Part shown: piece by piece, positions 1 through 8,750 of the stretch | Numbering within the stretch: position 1 is the first letter of the stretch | How the letters are laid out: each line of letters starts with the position of its first letter | Assembly (NCBI GenBank): GCA_036676195.1 | Contig: JAKFDK010000131.1 | Coordinates: 16,827 to 80,826 of the forward strand | Direction: 5' to 3' | Length of the DNA stretch: 64,000 nt | From: JAKFDK01 sp036676195 | GTDB taxonomy: Bacteria; Bacillota; Sulfobacillia; Symbiobacteriales; ZC4RG38 | Translations under genes and position numbers: made by a program | Notes under the pieces: generated by a model | What the model was told of the DNA's origin: nothing | The model's input: only the letters and a program-made list of their open reading frames with translations | Databases searched by the model: none

Positions 1-23
1 CGGTGCGCCGGCCCTGAAAAGGT

Positions 24-62
24 AAAAAGCCGCCCGTTGCGCCGTAGAAGGCGCAGGGCGGC
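24..62 (-). terminator. Rho-independent terminator
   Basis: A long hairpin (arms GCCGCCC/GGGCGGC plus an inner TGCGCC/GGCGCA stem) is followed, reading the minus strand, by TTTTT. It sits just after the stop of the metallo-beta-lactamase-fold gene. Confidence 0.8.
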
Positions 63-74
63 TCCTGCTGAAGG

Positions 75-860
75 TCAAACCGGCTCCGGTACGCCCGCCA
101 GGTCCAGGGCCGCCCGGATGAGATTCAGCTTGCTGAACCGGCCCCGGGTAAAGAACGCCAGGTAGTTCTCCGGCCCCAGCAGCCGGGTGCGGATCTCCTT
201 CACGGGCATGCCCTTGCGGGCCAGGCCGGCGGCCTTGTCGACCACCGATTCCAGGAAGCTGAGCCGGCTTTGCAGGCGACGCGGTTCAGTGCCCCGGAAG
301 TGGCCGCAGAAGACTTGCTCCACCGGCAGGTTGATGGCCAGGCGCAGAGAAGCGATGATACCCGGCAGATCTTCCCCCGTGCGTAAGATCGGCACCTGCG
401 GGTGAATCAGCAGGTCGCCGCTGAACAGCCAGCCCTGCTGTCGCTCGTGCAGAATCACGTGGTCGTCGGTATGGCCGGGCGCATGGTATACATCGAACCG
501 GTGATGGGTCGTGATCACGGCATTGCCCAGCGGTAGGGCCCGAACCGACGGCGGTGTGCCCCAGAGGACCCGTTCAGACAGGGACAGGTTCAGCCCTTTT
601 TCCAGGATCGGCACTCCAATCGGGTGGATCTGCGGCACCGGCCCCAACCGGCCGGCCGCTGCCACGTGATCCAGGTGATGGTGAGTGAGAACCACCTGCT
701 CGACCGACCGCCCGTCCAGGGCAGACGCAAAGCCCCTGAGCCCGTGGCCACAGCCAGCGTCGATGAGCAGGCCGTCTACCCAGTACGCCTGGGATGTCCA
801 GTTCCCCATCCCGCCAGTGACCACACGCAGAACCGGGCCCAGGGATTGGGTCTGGATCAT
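75..860 (-). CDS. MBL-fold metallo-hydrolase
   Basis: A 261-residue metallo-beta-lactamase-fold hydrolase, probably cytoplasmic. The HHHLDH metal-binding motif is at residues 60-65 and a second motif, GHTDDH, follows near residue 128, as in glyoxalase II-like hydrolases that bind two zinc or iron ions. The family hydrolyses thioesters, lactones or phosphodiesters; the substrate cannot be read from the sequence. The ATG at 860 is chosen because GGAAAGGA lies 13 bases upstream; an in-frame ATG at 914 is possible but has no clear ribosome binding site. A terminator follows. It is divergent from the ECF sigma gene. Confidence 0.85.
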   Translation of the reverse strand: MIQTQSLGPVLRVVTGGMGNWTSQAYWVDGLLIDAGCGHGLRGFASALDGRSVEQVVLTHHHLDHVAAAGRLGPVPQIHPIGVPILEKGLNLSLSERVLWGTPPSVRALPLGNAVITTHHRFDVYHAPGHTDDHVILHERQQGWLFSGDLLIHPQVPILRTGEDLPGIIASLRLAINLPVEQVFCGHFRGTEPRRLQSRLSFLESVVDKAAGLARKGMPVKEIRTRLLGPENYLAFFTRGRFSKLNLIRAALDLAGVPEPV

Positions 861-1030
861 GTAACATTCAGCGTCCTTTCCAAGTCCGTGGCAGCATATT
901 TGCATCTCCAGCATACCGACGAACTCGAACCGTTCGCAAGCCCGAATTTAACGTCCACCGCCGGTAAAGCTGCGGCAGGGCGAACGGTTTGGAACAGAGA
1001 AACAGTCTTTTTGCAGAGAGGTGAGGCCGT

Positions 1031-1540
1031 ATGGGCAAGGGCTTGAATCCGGAACAGGTGGCGGCCTTCTCCACCGTATTCACCCAACTCTCCCCCCGAC
1101 TGTACCGCACGGCGCTCGGTATTCTGGGAAACCCGCATGATGCCAGTGACGCCCTGCAGGAAGCGGGGTTACGTGCCATGCGCCACTGGGGGAGCCTGCA
1201 GCATCCGGGGGCGGCCCCGGCCTGGCTGACGCGCATTGTCGTGAACTGCTGCCGGGACGTGATCCGCCACCGGGGTGGCATTGTTCCCACCGGACTGCTG
1301 GTCCGTGACACGCCGGCGCCGACGCCCGCCGACAGCGATCCCGACCTGTGGTCAGCACTGGGCACCCTGCCGACCGATCAGCGGGAAACGGTGGTGCTGC
1401 GTTTTTTCCAAGATCTGACTGTATTACAGATTGCCCAAATCACCGAGGTTCCCGAGGGGACCGTCAAGTCCAGGTTACACACAGCCATGACCCGGCTGCG
1501 GTCCCGCCTGTCCGACCGCAGCAAGGAGGGCGTCCGATGA
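1031..1540 (+). CDS. RNA polymerase ECF-type sigma factor
   Basis: A 169-residue sigma-70 family protein of the extracytoplasmic function group. Region 2 is in the first half (the DASDALQEA stretch) and region 4 with its helix-turn-helix is near the C-terminus (IAQITEVPEGTVKSRL). It should direct core RNA polymerase to a small regulon. The start at 1031 has AGAGAGGTGAG just upstream. Its TGA overlaps the ATG of the next gene (ATGA), which encodes a membrane-anchored zinc-finger protein, the usual arrangement for a sigma factor held inactive by its anti-sigma factor. The regulon cannot be told from here. Confidence 0.9.
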   Translation: MGKGLNPEQVAAFSTVFTQLSPRLYRTALGILGNPHDASDALQEAGLRAMRHWGSLQHPGAAPAWLTRIVVNCCRDVIRHRGGIVPTGLLVRDTPAPTPADSDPDLWSALGTLPTDQRETVVLRFFQDLTVLQIAQITEVPEGTVKSRLHTAMTRLRSRLSDRSKEGVR

Positions 1541-2049
1541 AACGAACCACAGCATTATTCCCCCTGTGCACCCGGGTGCAGACTCACCTGGACGAGGTGC
1601 TGGCCACCGGTGAGTTCACCCTCCCGCCCCTGCTGGAAACCCATGCGGCCCAGTGCCCCCGCTGCGGCCCGGAGGTGGAACGGACCCGCAACCTGTTTGC
1701 CCGCCTGCACGCCGGTACCGCCACCGTAGACCTGGGTCCGGTGGCCCCGGCGGTGGATCGGGTGGTTGTAGCCGCTCTCGGTCAGGGGCATGCCCTGGCC
1801 AGGGCACAAAACACAAGGGCCCAGACCGCAGCCGGCGGCGGGCCGTCCTGGCGCTGGGTGCTGGGTCAGGTGTCCGCCGTGGTGGCCCTGCTGGTCATCG
1901 TCACCGGGCTGCTGTCCTGGGGGACCTGGCGTGTGGCCGACAAGGTGGCCGGTGCCAGCCCCGCCGGCATCGCCAGCCGGGCGGTGCAACCTTTCCGCCA
2001 CTGGATCCAGGCCGGCCTGCACAACGTGACCAGCGACGTCCGCCAATGA
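1537..2049 (+). CDS. Membrane-anchored anti-sigma factor (ZAS-like)
   Basis: A 170-residue protein translationally coupled to the preceding ECF sigma gene by a 4-base overlap. An HxxxCxxC zinc-binding motif (HAAQCPRC, about residues 34-41) matches the anti-sigma zinc-finger domain. One transmembrane helix (about residues 108-130) is followed by a short outer segment. The expected role is to bind the sigma factor at the membrane and release it on an envelope signal. Function is inferred from the motif, topology and gene pairing. Confidence 0.8.
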   Translation: MKRTTALFPLCTRVQTHLDEVLATGEFTLPPLLETHAAQCPRCGPEVERTRNLFARLHAGTATVDLGPVAPAVDRVVVAALGQGHALARAQNTRAQTAAGGGPSWRWVLGQVSAVVALLVIVTGLLSWGTWRVADKVAGASPAGIASRAVQPFRHWIQAGLHNVTSDVRQ

Positions 2050-2052
2050 ACA

Positions 2053-2088
2053 GCAGGCGCCCCCGCTGACCAGCGGTCGGGCGCCTGC
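2053..2088 (+). terminator. Terminator after the sigma/anti-sigma pair
   Basis: Perfect 10-bp stem GCAGGCGCCC/GGGCGCCTGC with further inner pairing, followed by CTTCTT, a few bases after the anti-sigma stop. The gene beyond it is on the opposite strand, so it may act both ways. Confidence 0.75.
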
Positions 2089-2114
2089 CTTCTTGTATCG
2101 GTGGGTGAACGTGC

Positions 2115-2948
2115 CTAACGCTTGGCCGGCTCATGGCCCGGCCGCGGCATCGGGGTGTACAGGGCCGTGGGCCGCCGCTGTCCCTGCTGGCGGTATAGAT
2201 CCATGAGTTCGTACACCTCAGAGGGCATGGCGTGCCCAACAGGCAGCCCCATTTCCGTGAGGGCCGTTGGCGTCAGCGGGTAATCGTGCGTCCAGCGCCC
2301 ATCGGTGAGAACCTCCGCCACGTGCCTGGCCTGGTCCCCGGGCAGGCGCCTGGCCAGCAGATCCTGGACGAAGGTGCGGACCTGGACCATGGCTTTTTCC
2401 GCCTGGTCAATCAGGATGTAAGTATGATCGGCGATGGTGCTGGGATCCTTGGCGCCCTTCAGCCGGATCAGGCTGGCCGCCGGGTACTCCCCGACCTGCG
2501 GATCGGTGGGGCCCAGTACCGCGTCGGGGTCCATCTCGATCTGGTCGGCCGCCAGGGCTACCAGCGTACCGCCCGACATGGCATAGTGCGGCACGAACAC
2601 CGTCACCGGCCCGTCGTGCCGGGCCAGGGCACCGGCAATCTGCTCTGCCGCCAGCACCAGCCCACCGGGGGTGTGCATGATCAGGTCCACCGGTTTGCCC
2701 GGGGGCAGCGCCCGGATTTCCCGTAACACCCGTTCGGAATCCTCAATGTCGATATACCGCCAGACCGGGATGCCGAGCAGGCTGACAGCCTCCTGCCGGT
2801 GCACCATGGAGATCACCTTGGAGCCCCGCCGCCGTTCCAGTCTGGCTGCCACCGCCCGCCGAGCCCGATCGTGCTGGAGCTTGCGCAGGAACGGAATGAT
2901 CACCGTGGTGACCAGTACCAGCAACCCGATCAGGTTTGAATACTCCAC
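2115..2948 (-). CDS. SDH-family Clp-fold membrane serine protease
   Basis: A 277-residue protein with an N-terminal membrane helix (residues 5-20) and a ClpP/SppA-like fold. Motifs include IMHTPGG, typical of the ClpP/SppA crotonase fold, and the nucleophile region AMSGGT, followed by DQIEMDP. This matches the SDH (Ser-Asp-His) family formerly DUF114, a membrane-bound ClpP-class protease thought to act in membrane-protein quality control. The GTG at 2948 is preferred because GGAGG lies 7 bases upstream; a longer in-frame extension to 3014 has no comparable signal. No partner such as an NfeD-type protein lies next to it. Confidence 0.85.
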   Translation of the reverse strand: MEYSNLIGLLVLVTTVIIPFLRKLQHDRARRAVAARLERRRGSKVISMVHRQEAVSLLGIPVWRYIDIEDSERVLREIRALPPGKPVDLIMHTPGGLVLAAEQIAGALARHDGPVTVFVPHYAMSGGTLVALAADQIEMDPDAVLGPTDPQVGEYPAASLIRLKGAKDPSTIADHTYILIDQAEKAMVQVRTFVQDLLARRLPGDQARHVAEVLTDGRWTHDYPLTPTALTEMGLPVGHAMPSEVYELMDLYRQQGQRRPTALYTPMPRPGHEPAKR

Positions 2949-3170
2949 ACACAGCCCTCCCCGTCTGAGTTCGCCGCCGCCAAGAAATCCCTCTATCTGG
3001 AAAGACGCAGACATCCGCCCGGTCGTTTGGCCGTCGGGTGTCTTTTGGCTGTGGGGTAAGCGCGGGTGGGCTGCTCTGGCATCATAGCCAGGGCGATGCG
3101 CCTAGTATGTAGCGGGTGCAAAGGTGCAGAGGCTAATTGGGCCGAATCCATACCAGGGCAGGTGATCAGG

Positions 3171-3974
3171 GTGGCCGATCTCTGGACCATGGCGATTGGG
3201 GAACGGGAGCAATTCAAGGAAACCGGTGAGGGCCTGGAGCGGCTCCACGTCGTGCCGCTCTTGTTACTGCACCGGCGGCGAATCGCAACCTTTGCCGGCA
3301 AGGAACTGGCGGCCCGCGCCCTCAGCGCCCTGCGCCGGCGTTTTCCGGACGCCCGGCTCCTCTCCTTTCCCGGCGGGGCGGATGACGCCCTGGTGGTAAC
3401 CGATGAGGAACTGCCGCAGGTCCTTGATGCCTACGGCCTGGTGCCGTGGCCGGCGCCCAAGGCCCTGGCACCCGCTCTGGAGTGGGCCCGCCAGCCGGGG
3501 CCACCGGAGCAGCCGCTGCCGGCTGAATTGGACCAGATCCTGGAGGAGCCGGAGTTGATTCCAACTCTGGCACGTGCGTTGGCCCGCGACGAAGTGAGCG
3601 GGCGCCGAGCCCTCGCTCTGGTGGCAGCCACCGGTACCGCCCCTGCCCAGGAATTTCTCGCCTGGGCGCTGGCGGCGGATGATGCCGAATTTCAGGCCAA
3701 ATTCCGCCGCCGGGGCCAGGACGCCATTGCCGCTATCGCCTACCTGCCTGATCACGCGGCCGAGGGTTTTACCCGGCGGGTGCTCTGGGACACCAACTAC
3801 AGCTACCCCTGGCGAACCCTGCGGGCATGCGTGGAGCGCATGGTCCGTCTGGGTCCCGCCGGCCTGAGCCGATTGCATGAACTCGGTACCGATCATCTCC
3901 TGGAGCCGCATATCCAGCGCTGGATGAGCCAGAGTTTGAAACGGCGGGAGCCGGGGGACGCCCCCGGCTCCTAA
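3171..3974 (+). CDS. Hypothetical protein, possibly helical-repeat
   Basis: About 267 residues; no family recognised. The central and C-terminal parts are helical and Ala/Leu/Arg-rich with HEAT-like spacing. No signal peptide or membrane helix is apparent. The GTG at 3171 is chosen because AGGTGA lies 5 bases upstream; the frame is open back to 3066 so a longer protein is possible. It converges with the SNF2 helicase gene and overlaps its stop by 4 bases. The two may not share a function. Confidence 0.6.
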   Translation: MADLWTMAIGEREQFKETGEGLERLHVVPLLLLHRRRIATFAGKELAARALSALRRRFPDARLLSFPGGADDALVVTDEELPQVLDAYGLVPWPAPKALAPALEWARQPGPPEQPLPAELDQILEEPELIPTLARALARDEVSGRRALALVAATGTAPAQEFLAWALAADDAEFQAKFRRRGQDAIAAIAYLPDHAAEGFTRRVLWDTNYSYPWRTLRACVERMVRLGPAGLSRLHELGTDHLLEPHIQRWMSQSLKRREPGDAPGS

Positions 3975-5413
3975 TGGACCAGGCCGGACGGAATCCCCGG
4001 CCGGCCTTTTTCCATGCCAAACAGGTGCAGGAGCGCTTCCCCATCCAGGCGGGGCGCGTCCAGACCATCCATCACTTCGGCAAACAGCCGCCGCTTATCA
4101 GCCAGCAGCCGGTGGATCTTTTCCTCGACCGTTCCACGGGTCAGCAGGCTGGTGATGGTGACGGCCCGGTGCTGGCCAATCCGGTGCACCCGGTCTTCCG
4201 CCTGGGACATGACGGCCGGGTTCCACCAGTGGTCAAAATGGTAGACATGATTGGCCCGGGTCAGGGTCAGTCCGACCCCGCCGGCCTTGAGGGATACCAG
4301 AAGTACCCGCGGCCAGTCCTCTTCTTCAAACCGGCGCACCACCTCATCTCGCTCCCACTGGGAAAGACTGCCGCTGAACAGGCAGGCGCCATACGGAAGC
4401 AGGCGGGGCAACAGCGGGGTTAATGTTTTTTCCGGGTACTGGGAGAATACCAGTACCTTTTCGTCGCAGGCCAGAATTTCCGGCAGTTCAGCCAGTAAAA
4501 AGGCGAGTTTTGCGCTGGCGCCGGAGGTTGGTTCCAGGTTGCAGATTTCCTTCAGGCGCGTCAGCAGCGCCAGCAGGTGGGCATGCATCCCGGCGGTGCC
4601 CACCTGGCTGAGCCCGCCCAAACCGCACGCCTCGGCGGCTGCATAGGCCTGTTTCTGTTCGGGCGTGAGTTCCAGCCATTCTTCCCGCATCTGCTTGGGC
4701 GGTAAAAAGGGCAGCACTTCGGCCTTGCCCCGCCGCAGCACGAAGGGGCGAATCGTCTCCCGCACCACCGCGGTGGATGGCAACAACTGCCCGCCCAGCA
4801 GGTCCGGTTTAATGAAGGTAAACACCGCGTCCAGATCCTCCAGCCGGTTCTCCATGGGCGTGCCGGAGAGCCCCCACCGCCACGGGGCCTGCAGCCGGTG
4901 CACGGCCCGGCTCACCAGGGCGTCGGCGTTCTTGATGCGCTGGATCTCGTCCAAAATCACCAGTTCAAAGGTTGTCTGCACCTGTTCGTGGTCGGATCGC
5001 CAGGTTTCATATCCGGCCACAAACACCTGGGCCCGGCCCCAGTGCCAGTCAAACAGGCGACTGCGCGGCTTGCGGGAACTGAGCAGGCAGCACTGCAATT
5101 CCGGGGCCCAGCGGCGGAATTTACGCCACCAGTCCCACAGCAGCGTCTTGGGGCACAGCACCAGCACCCGCTGGATCTTCCCGCTCTCAAACAGCCGCTG
5201 TGCCGCCACAATGGCCTGAATGGACTTACCCAGACCCATCTCGTCGCACAGCAGGGCCGCCGGCCGCTCCGCCAGAAACTGCACGCCGTCAACCTGAAAC
5301 GGGTATAGCGGCGGCGGCGGGCCGGCCGGTACCGGCTGGCACCAGGTGGCTACCGGGCCGGCAAACTGGGCTGGCAGCGCTTCCGGTTCCACTGTATCGC
5401 CCCCCGCGCACAT
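3971..5413 (-). CDS. SNF2-family DEAD/DEAH-box helicase
   Basis: A 480-residue SNF2/Rad54-type double-stranded DNA translocase ATPase. Walker A is DEMGLGKS (residues 57-64), the Walker B motif is DEIQ, motif III is LSGTPMENRLEDL, and the C-terminal helicase lobe has SLKAGGVGLTLT and a Q-x-x-D-R-x-x-R-I-G-Q motif VI. It is compact: just the two RecA lobes with a short N-terminal extension and no SWIM zinc domain. Such small SNF2 proteins are common in Bacillota and are linked to DNA repair or chromatin-like remodelling. No methylase or nuclease lies beside it, so a restriction or DISARM-type role is not indicated. Confidence 0.9.
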   Translation of the reverse strand: MCAGGDTVEPEALPAQFAGPVATWCQPVPAGPPPPLYPFQVDGVQFLAERPAALLCDEMGLGKSIQAIVAAQRLFESGKIQRVLVLCPKTLLWDWWRKFRRWAPELQCCLLSSRKPRSRLFDWHWGRAQVFVAGYETWRSDHEQVQTTFELVILDEIQRIKNADALVSRAVHRLQAPWRWGLSGTPMENRLEDLDAVFTFIKPDLLGGQLLPSTAVVRETIRPFVLRRGKAEVLPFLPPKQMREEWLELTPEQKQAYAAAEACGLGGLSQVGTAGMHAHLLALLTRLKEICNLEPTSGASAKLAFLLAELPEILACDEKVLVFSQYPEKTLTPLLPRLLPYGACLFSGSLSQWERDEVVRRFEEEDWPRVLLVSLKAGGVGLTLTRANHVYHFDHWWNPAVMSQAEDRVHRIGQHRAVTITSLLTRGTVEEKIHRLLADKRRLFAEVMDGLDAPRLDGEALLHLFGMEKGRPGIPSGLVH

Positions 5414-5529
5414 AATGTCTGCCGGTAGTTTGCGTGTTTGCCGCCGCTGTGTGCGCGGAAAACAGTGGCAGTCGGCAGCATAAATCTACCGGTTTTATGG
5501 GCAACTTCCTTTATAGAGGTGGTGGCCGG

Positions 5530-6435
5530 ATGCGCGGCGGGCGGCAGTCTCGGGGAAGCATGGGGGTGATGCTGGCGGCAATCATGGTGATCGTGTCTGC
5601 CTGCAGGACGGGCCCGGACACTGCGCCCGTACCGGGAGTCGGTCAGGCCGGCCTGGTTGCCGCGCCCGCCCCAGTCCCGGTCGGGCCGGAACTCGCCGCT
5701 ACCCTGTCCGGGTATTTGCAGGAACGACCCGGCACCTGGTCGGTGTGGGTAGAGGACCTGGGCAGCGGCGCGGTGGTGGAAATCAACACTGAAAAGCACT
5801 TTCCGGCCGCCAGCACCGTTAAGCTGCCCCTGGCGCTGATGTTAATGACCGGGTGGTCCCATGGTACCGTGGACCTGGACGAACGCCTGACCTACACTGC
5901 CGCCGACCGCGCCGAAGGCACCGGCATCCTGCTACACCGGGCCAGCGGGGGCCGCTATTCGGTGCGCACGCTGCTGCGCTGGGCCCTGACCCATTCCGAT
6001 AACGTGGCCACGAACATGCTGCTGCGCCGCTACGGACGGGAGCGGCTGTTCGCATACATGCGCGACCTGGGCGGGCAACCGGAAACACGTGCCGGCCTGA
6101 CCCACGTGACCGGCCGGGAGATGGGCCTGTATCTGCGTGCCCTCTGGCTGGGGGAGGGCCTGACGCCCCCGGCCCGAGCCATGCTCCTGGACTGGCTGGC
6201 CAACACCATGTTCCCCACCCGGCTGCGGGCCGGTGTACCCCGGACTGTGCCGGTGGCCCACAAAATTGGCACCCTGGTCGGGGCGGTACACGATGTGGGC
6301 ATCGTGATGCACCCCACCCGCCCTTACGCTCTGGCCGTGCTCAGCGCCGATGCACCCGAGCGGGCGGCCGAGGAAACCATTGCCCGGCTCAGCCACCTGA
6401 CCTGGACGCATCTGGAATCTGTGGGCAGGCCGTGA
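5530..6435 (+). CDS. Class A beta-lactamase-like serine hydrolase, lipoprotein
   Basis: A 301-residue secreted lipoprotein. The signal peptide ends in the lipobox VSAC (Cys25), followed by a Pro/Ala-rich linker. The three class A motifs are present: STVK (Ser95-Lys98), SDN (156-158) and KIGT (245-248). It could be a beta-lactamase or a penicillin-recognising carboxypeptidase; an Omega-loop Glu166 equivalent is not obvious, so antibiotic hydrolysis is uncertain. The ATG at 5530 follows AGAGGTGG and begins the signal peptide; the upstream in-frame ATG at 5434 would bury the signal. Confidence 0.85.
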   Translation: MRGGRQSRGSMGVMLAAIMVIVSACRTGPDTAPVPGVGQAGLVAAPAPVPVGPELAATLSGYLQERPGTWSVWVEDLGSGAVVEINTEKHFPAASTVKLPLALMLMTGWSHGTVDLDERLTYTAADRAEGTGILLHRASGGRYSVRTLLRWALTHSDNVATNMLLRRYGRERLFAYMRDLGGQPETRAGLTHVTGREMGLYLRALWLGEGLTPPARAMLLDWLANTMFPTRLRAGVPRTVPVAHKIGTLVGAVHDVGIVMHPTRPYALAVLSADAPERAAEETIARLSHLTWTHLESVGRP

Positions 6436-6543
6436 GCCGGGGCAGGTATCAGCGGCGGCTTCTCTGCATAAGCTCAAGGTTACCGGCCCCTGGCCCAGTC
6501 CCGGAGCAGACCGGTTCCCGAATCCAGCAAGGGGGCGTTTCCC

Positions 6544-7716
6544 GTGCAACCACAGCGCGGTTTGACCACCCGTCTGGTCCACGTGGGGGAGCAGCCGGAC
6601 CCCGTCACCGGATCAGTCGTGCCACCGATCTACCCTTCCACCACGTTTGCCTTTCCCGATAACCAGTCCATGCTGGAACTGATGTCCGGCCAGAGTACCG
6701 GCTACATTTACACCCGGCTGGGCAATCCGAACTACACCATGGTCGAGGAGAAACTGGCCAACCTGGAGGGAGCCGAGGCCGCCCTGGTGCTGGCCACCGG
6801 TATGGCCGCCGTGACAACGGCGGTGCTGACCCTGTGCCAGGCCGGTGATCATTTGATTACCCACCGGGACCTGTACGGCGGCACCTTCGGGCTGTTTCAC
6901 GAGGTACTGCCGCAACTGGGCATCACTGTAGCCTTTGTGGACCTGGCCGACCCTGATCAGGTGACGGCGGCCTTCCGGCCCCGCACCAGGGCGATTTTTG
7001 TGGAATCCCCGGCCAATCCCACCCTGCAGGTGTTTGATATCGCTGCCCTTGGCCGGCTGGCGCACGACCGGGGCGCCCGGGTGATTGCCGACAATACCTT
7101 CGCCACCCCGGTGAACCAGCAGCCGCTGAAGCTGGGGGCAGACGTGGTGATTCACAGTTGCACCAAGTACCTGAACGGCCACAGCGACGTGATGGCCGGG
7201 GCCATTGTGGGCGATGCGGCCTACATTGACCAGGCCCGCCAGCTTATGCGCAGGCTGGGCGGCACCCTGAACGGCTTTGACGCCTGGCTGCTGCTGCGGG
7301 GCATGCGCACGCTAAGCCTGCGGGTGGAGCGGCATAACGCTAACGCCCGGCAGGTGGCCGAATACCTGGTGCAACACCCGGCCATTGAGCGCGTATTATA
7401 CCCCGGACTGCCCAGCCACCCCCGACACGAACTGGCCCGCCGCCAGATGAGCGGCTTCGGCGGCCTGCTCTCGGTGGTGCTCAAGGGCGGCGGCGAGGCG
7501 GCGGCTCGCCTGGTGGACCGGTGCCAGTTGTTTACCAGGGCGGTCAGCCTGGGGTCGGTGGAGTCGCTCATTACCCAGCCGGTGGCGGCAGTGCACTATA
7601 GTGTACCGGCGGCGGAGCGGGAGGCGGTCGGGATCACACCGGCGCTGGTGCGCATCGCTGTGGGCATTGAGGATGCGGAGGACCTGATTGCTGACCTGGA
7701 GCAGGCGCTGGCTTGA
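6544..7716 (+). CDS. Trans-sulfuration PLP enzyme (Cys/Met metabolism)
   Basis: A 390-residue fold-type I PLP enzyme of the Cys/Met metabolism family: cystathionine gamma-synthase, cystathionine gamma-lyase, O-acetylhomoserine sulfhydrylase or methionine gamma-lyase. The PLP lysine is in HSCTKYLNGH (Lys208), and the YTRLGNPN motif is near residue 56. The SLGSVESLITQP segment is typical of lyase and gamma-synthase members. These cannot be told apart by eye. The GTG at 6544 has AAGGGGG upstream. It stands alone; no SAM-riboswitch pattern is seen in its leader. Confidence 0.9.
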   Translation: MQPQRGLTTRLVHVGEQPDPVTGSVVPPIYPSTTFAFPDNQSMLELMSGQSTGYIYTRLGNPNYTMVEEKLANLEGAEAALVLATGMAAVTTAVLTLCQAGDHLITHRDLYGGTFGLFHEVLPQLGITVAFVDLADPDQVTAAFRPRTRAIFVESPANPTLQVFDIAALGRLAHDRGARVIADNTFATPVNQQPLKLGADVVIHSCTKYLNGHSDVMAGAIVGDAAYIDQARQLMRRLGGTLNGFDAWLLLRGMRTLSLRVERHNANARQVAEYLVQHPAIERVLYPGLPSHPRHELARRQMSGFGGLLSVVLKGGGEAAARLVDRCQLFTRAVSLGSVESLITQPVAAVHYSVPAAEREAVGITPALVRIAVGIEDAEDLIADLEQALA

Positions 7717-7772
7717 TGGCGCCTCGGCCAGACGGCAGCTCCCTGAGCTGATTCGATATAACCGCCAGGCTC

Positions 7773-7820
7773 GCCCGCGGCTCCCAGCCGGCCGTCGCCG
7801 CTGGAAGCCCGCAGGCGGGC
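7773..7820 (+). terminator. Imperfect long hairpin after the PLP enzyme gene
   Basis: Arms GCCCGC/GCGGGC, GGCT/AGCC and CCAGC/GCTGG stack into a long interrupted stem about 55 bases after the stop, followed by a T-containing stretch. The rest of 7,717-7,993 is AT-richer and shows no gene. Confidence 0.5.
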
Positions 7821-7993
7821 CACAATGTTTTAGTTCGAACCAAACTAACTATAGTGGTGATGGGTGTGTGCATGGGAGTTCATCGGACCCATCTTCAGGT
7901 CACTCACTTGGATATATCCAGTTATTAACCCAAAAAATGGTTTATCATCGCAGGCTCTTCTGTTATTATTATCTATGAAAGGGGGTTTAAGCC

Positions 7994-8161
7994 ATGATGG
8001 AGTACAAGGTGGATGCCATGACCCTTCAGGTATGCGAGGAAGAACTGAACGAGATCCTCGACCTGGATGAGGCGGGGAGGGCAGTCACTCCCCGTTCTAT
8101 GCACGACGACACCTATCTGGGATCTCTGGGAAAGGGCTGTAGACCTGGGCTTTTCATTTAA
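7994..8161 (+). CDS. Small ORF, possible RiPP precursor remnant
   Basis: A 55-codon reading frame with a strong AAAGGGGG ribosome binding site 8 bases before an ATGATG start. The first ~28 residues are acidic and helical with one Cys (VCEEELNEILDLDEAG), leader-peptide-like. The second half runs out of frame over the coding sequence of a radical SAM fragment, so the C-terminus is probably not native. Its position directly before a SPASM-domain fragment suggests a ribosomal peptide precursor once followed by its maturase. This is inference from context. Confidence 0.4.
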   Translation: MMEYKVDAMTLQVCEEELNEILDLDEAGRAVTPRSMHDDTYLGSLGKGCRPGLFI

Positions 8162-8579
8162 TCGGACGATTCAAAGCATGAAGCCGCACGGATTCGTTTG
8201 CTATGCTGCACACCCCAACTCGTTTATCATCGGCGCCGACGGCAGGGTATATAAGTGTACCGTAGCCCTCGGTGACCCGCGCAACCATGTGGGTTGGGTG
8301 AGGCCCGACGGTCGCATGGAGCTGGATCTGGACCGCGTGGCTCTCTGGACCATCCACGATGCGGCCGAAGACGCCTCCTGCCGCCATTGCTTCCTCCGAC
8401 CGGCCTGCCAGGGAGTCGCTTGCCCGCTGAAACGCTTTGAAACCGGGAAGCCCCCCTGCCCGGATGTAAAACACGATCTTCGTCGAGTCTTGACCACCCT
8501 TGCCCGCGCCAATCAGAAAAAAGTCGGAACTGCCCAGACGGAAATGGGGCCCATAAAGCCCAGTGTGGTTGCAGAATAG
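8067..8579 (+). pseudogene. Truncated radical SAM/SPASM peptide maturase
   Basis: Only the C-terminal portion of a radical SAM/SPASM protein is present. From about 8,110 the frame reads through a SPASM-type domain: CYAAHPNSFIIGADGRVYKC supplies the first two cysteines, and CRHC, CFLRPACQGVAC and PPCP supply the rest of the auxiliary 4Fe-4S ligands. The radical SAM core with CxxxCxxC is missing. The first ~15 codons overlap the small upstream ORF in another frame, which suggests that an internal deletion fused a precursor-like gene to the maturase tail. SPASM enzymes make thioether or other crosslinks in peptides; this copy cannot be catalytic. Confidence 0.7.
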
Positions 8580-8684
8580 TCCTGAACACCGTACAAGAAA
8601 GGGCTGAGACACCGACAGGGCCACCACCCCATCATGATCAGGACCACTTCAACTGCGCGTGATGATCAGATAACTGGAAACAAC

Positions 8685-8718
8685 GCCGCCCCCTCCAGAA
8701 CAATTCGGAAGGGGCAGC
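8685..8718. terminator. Hairpin between convergent genes
   Basis: Imperfect GC-rich stem (CGCCGCCCCCTCC paired with GGAAGGGGCAGCG) followed by TCATTTTC on the plus strand. It separates the SPASM remnant from the convergent gene at 8,751. Confidence 0.55.
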
Positions 8719-8750
8719 GTCATTTTCTGGGCTGTATCTGGCCGCCCCGC

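Noticed and set aside
3971..5413. SNF2 gene as part of a DISARM or restriction system
   Set aside because: No methyltransferase, nuclease or DUF1998-like partner nearby, and flanking genes are unrelated.
6436..6543. Possible SAM riboswitch before the trans-sulfuration gene
   Set aside because: The leader is only about 108 bases and lacks the S-box core and its kink-turn; no convincing P1 stem.
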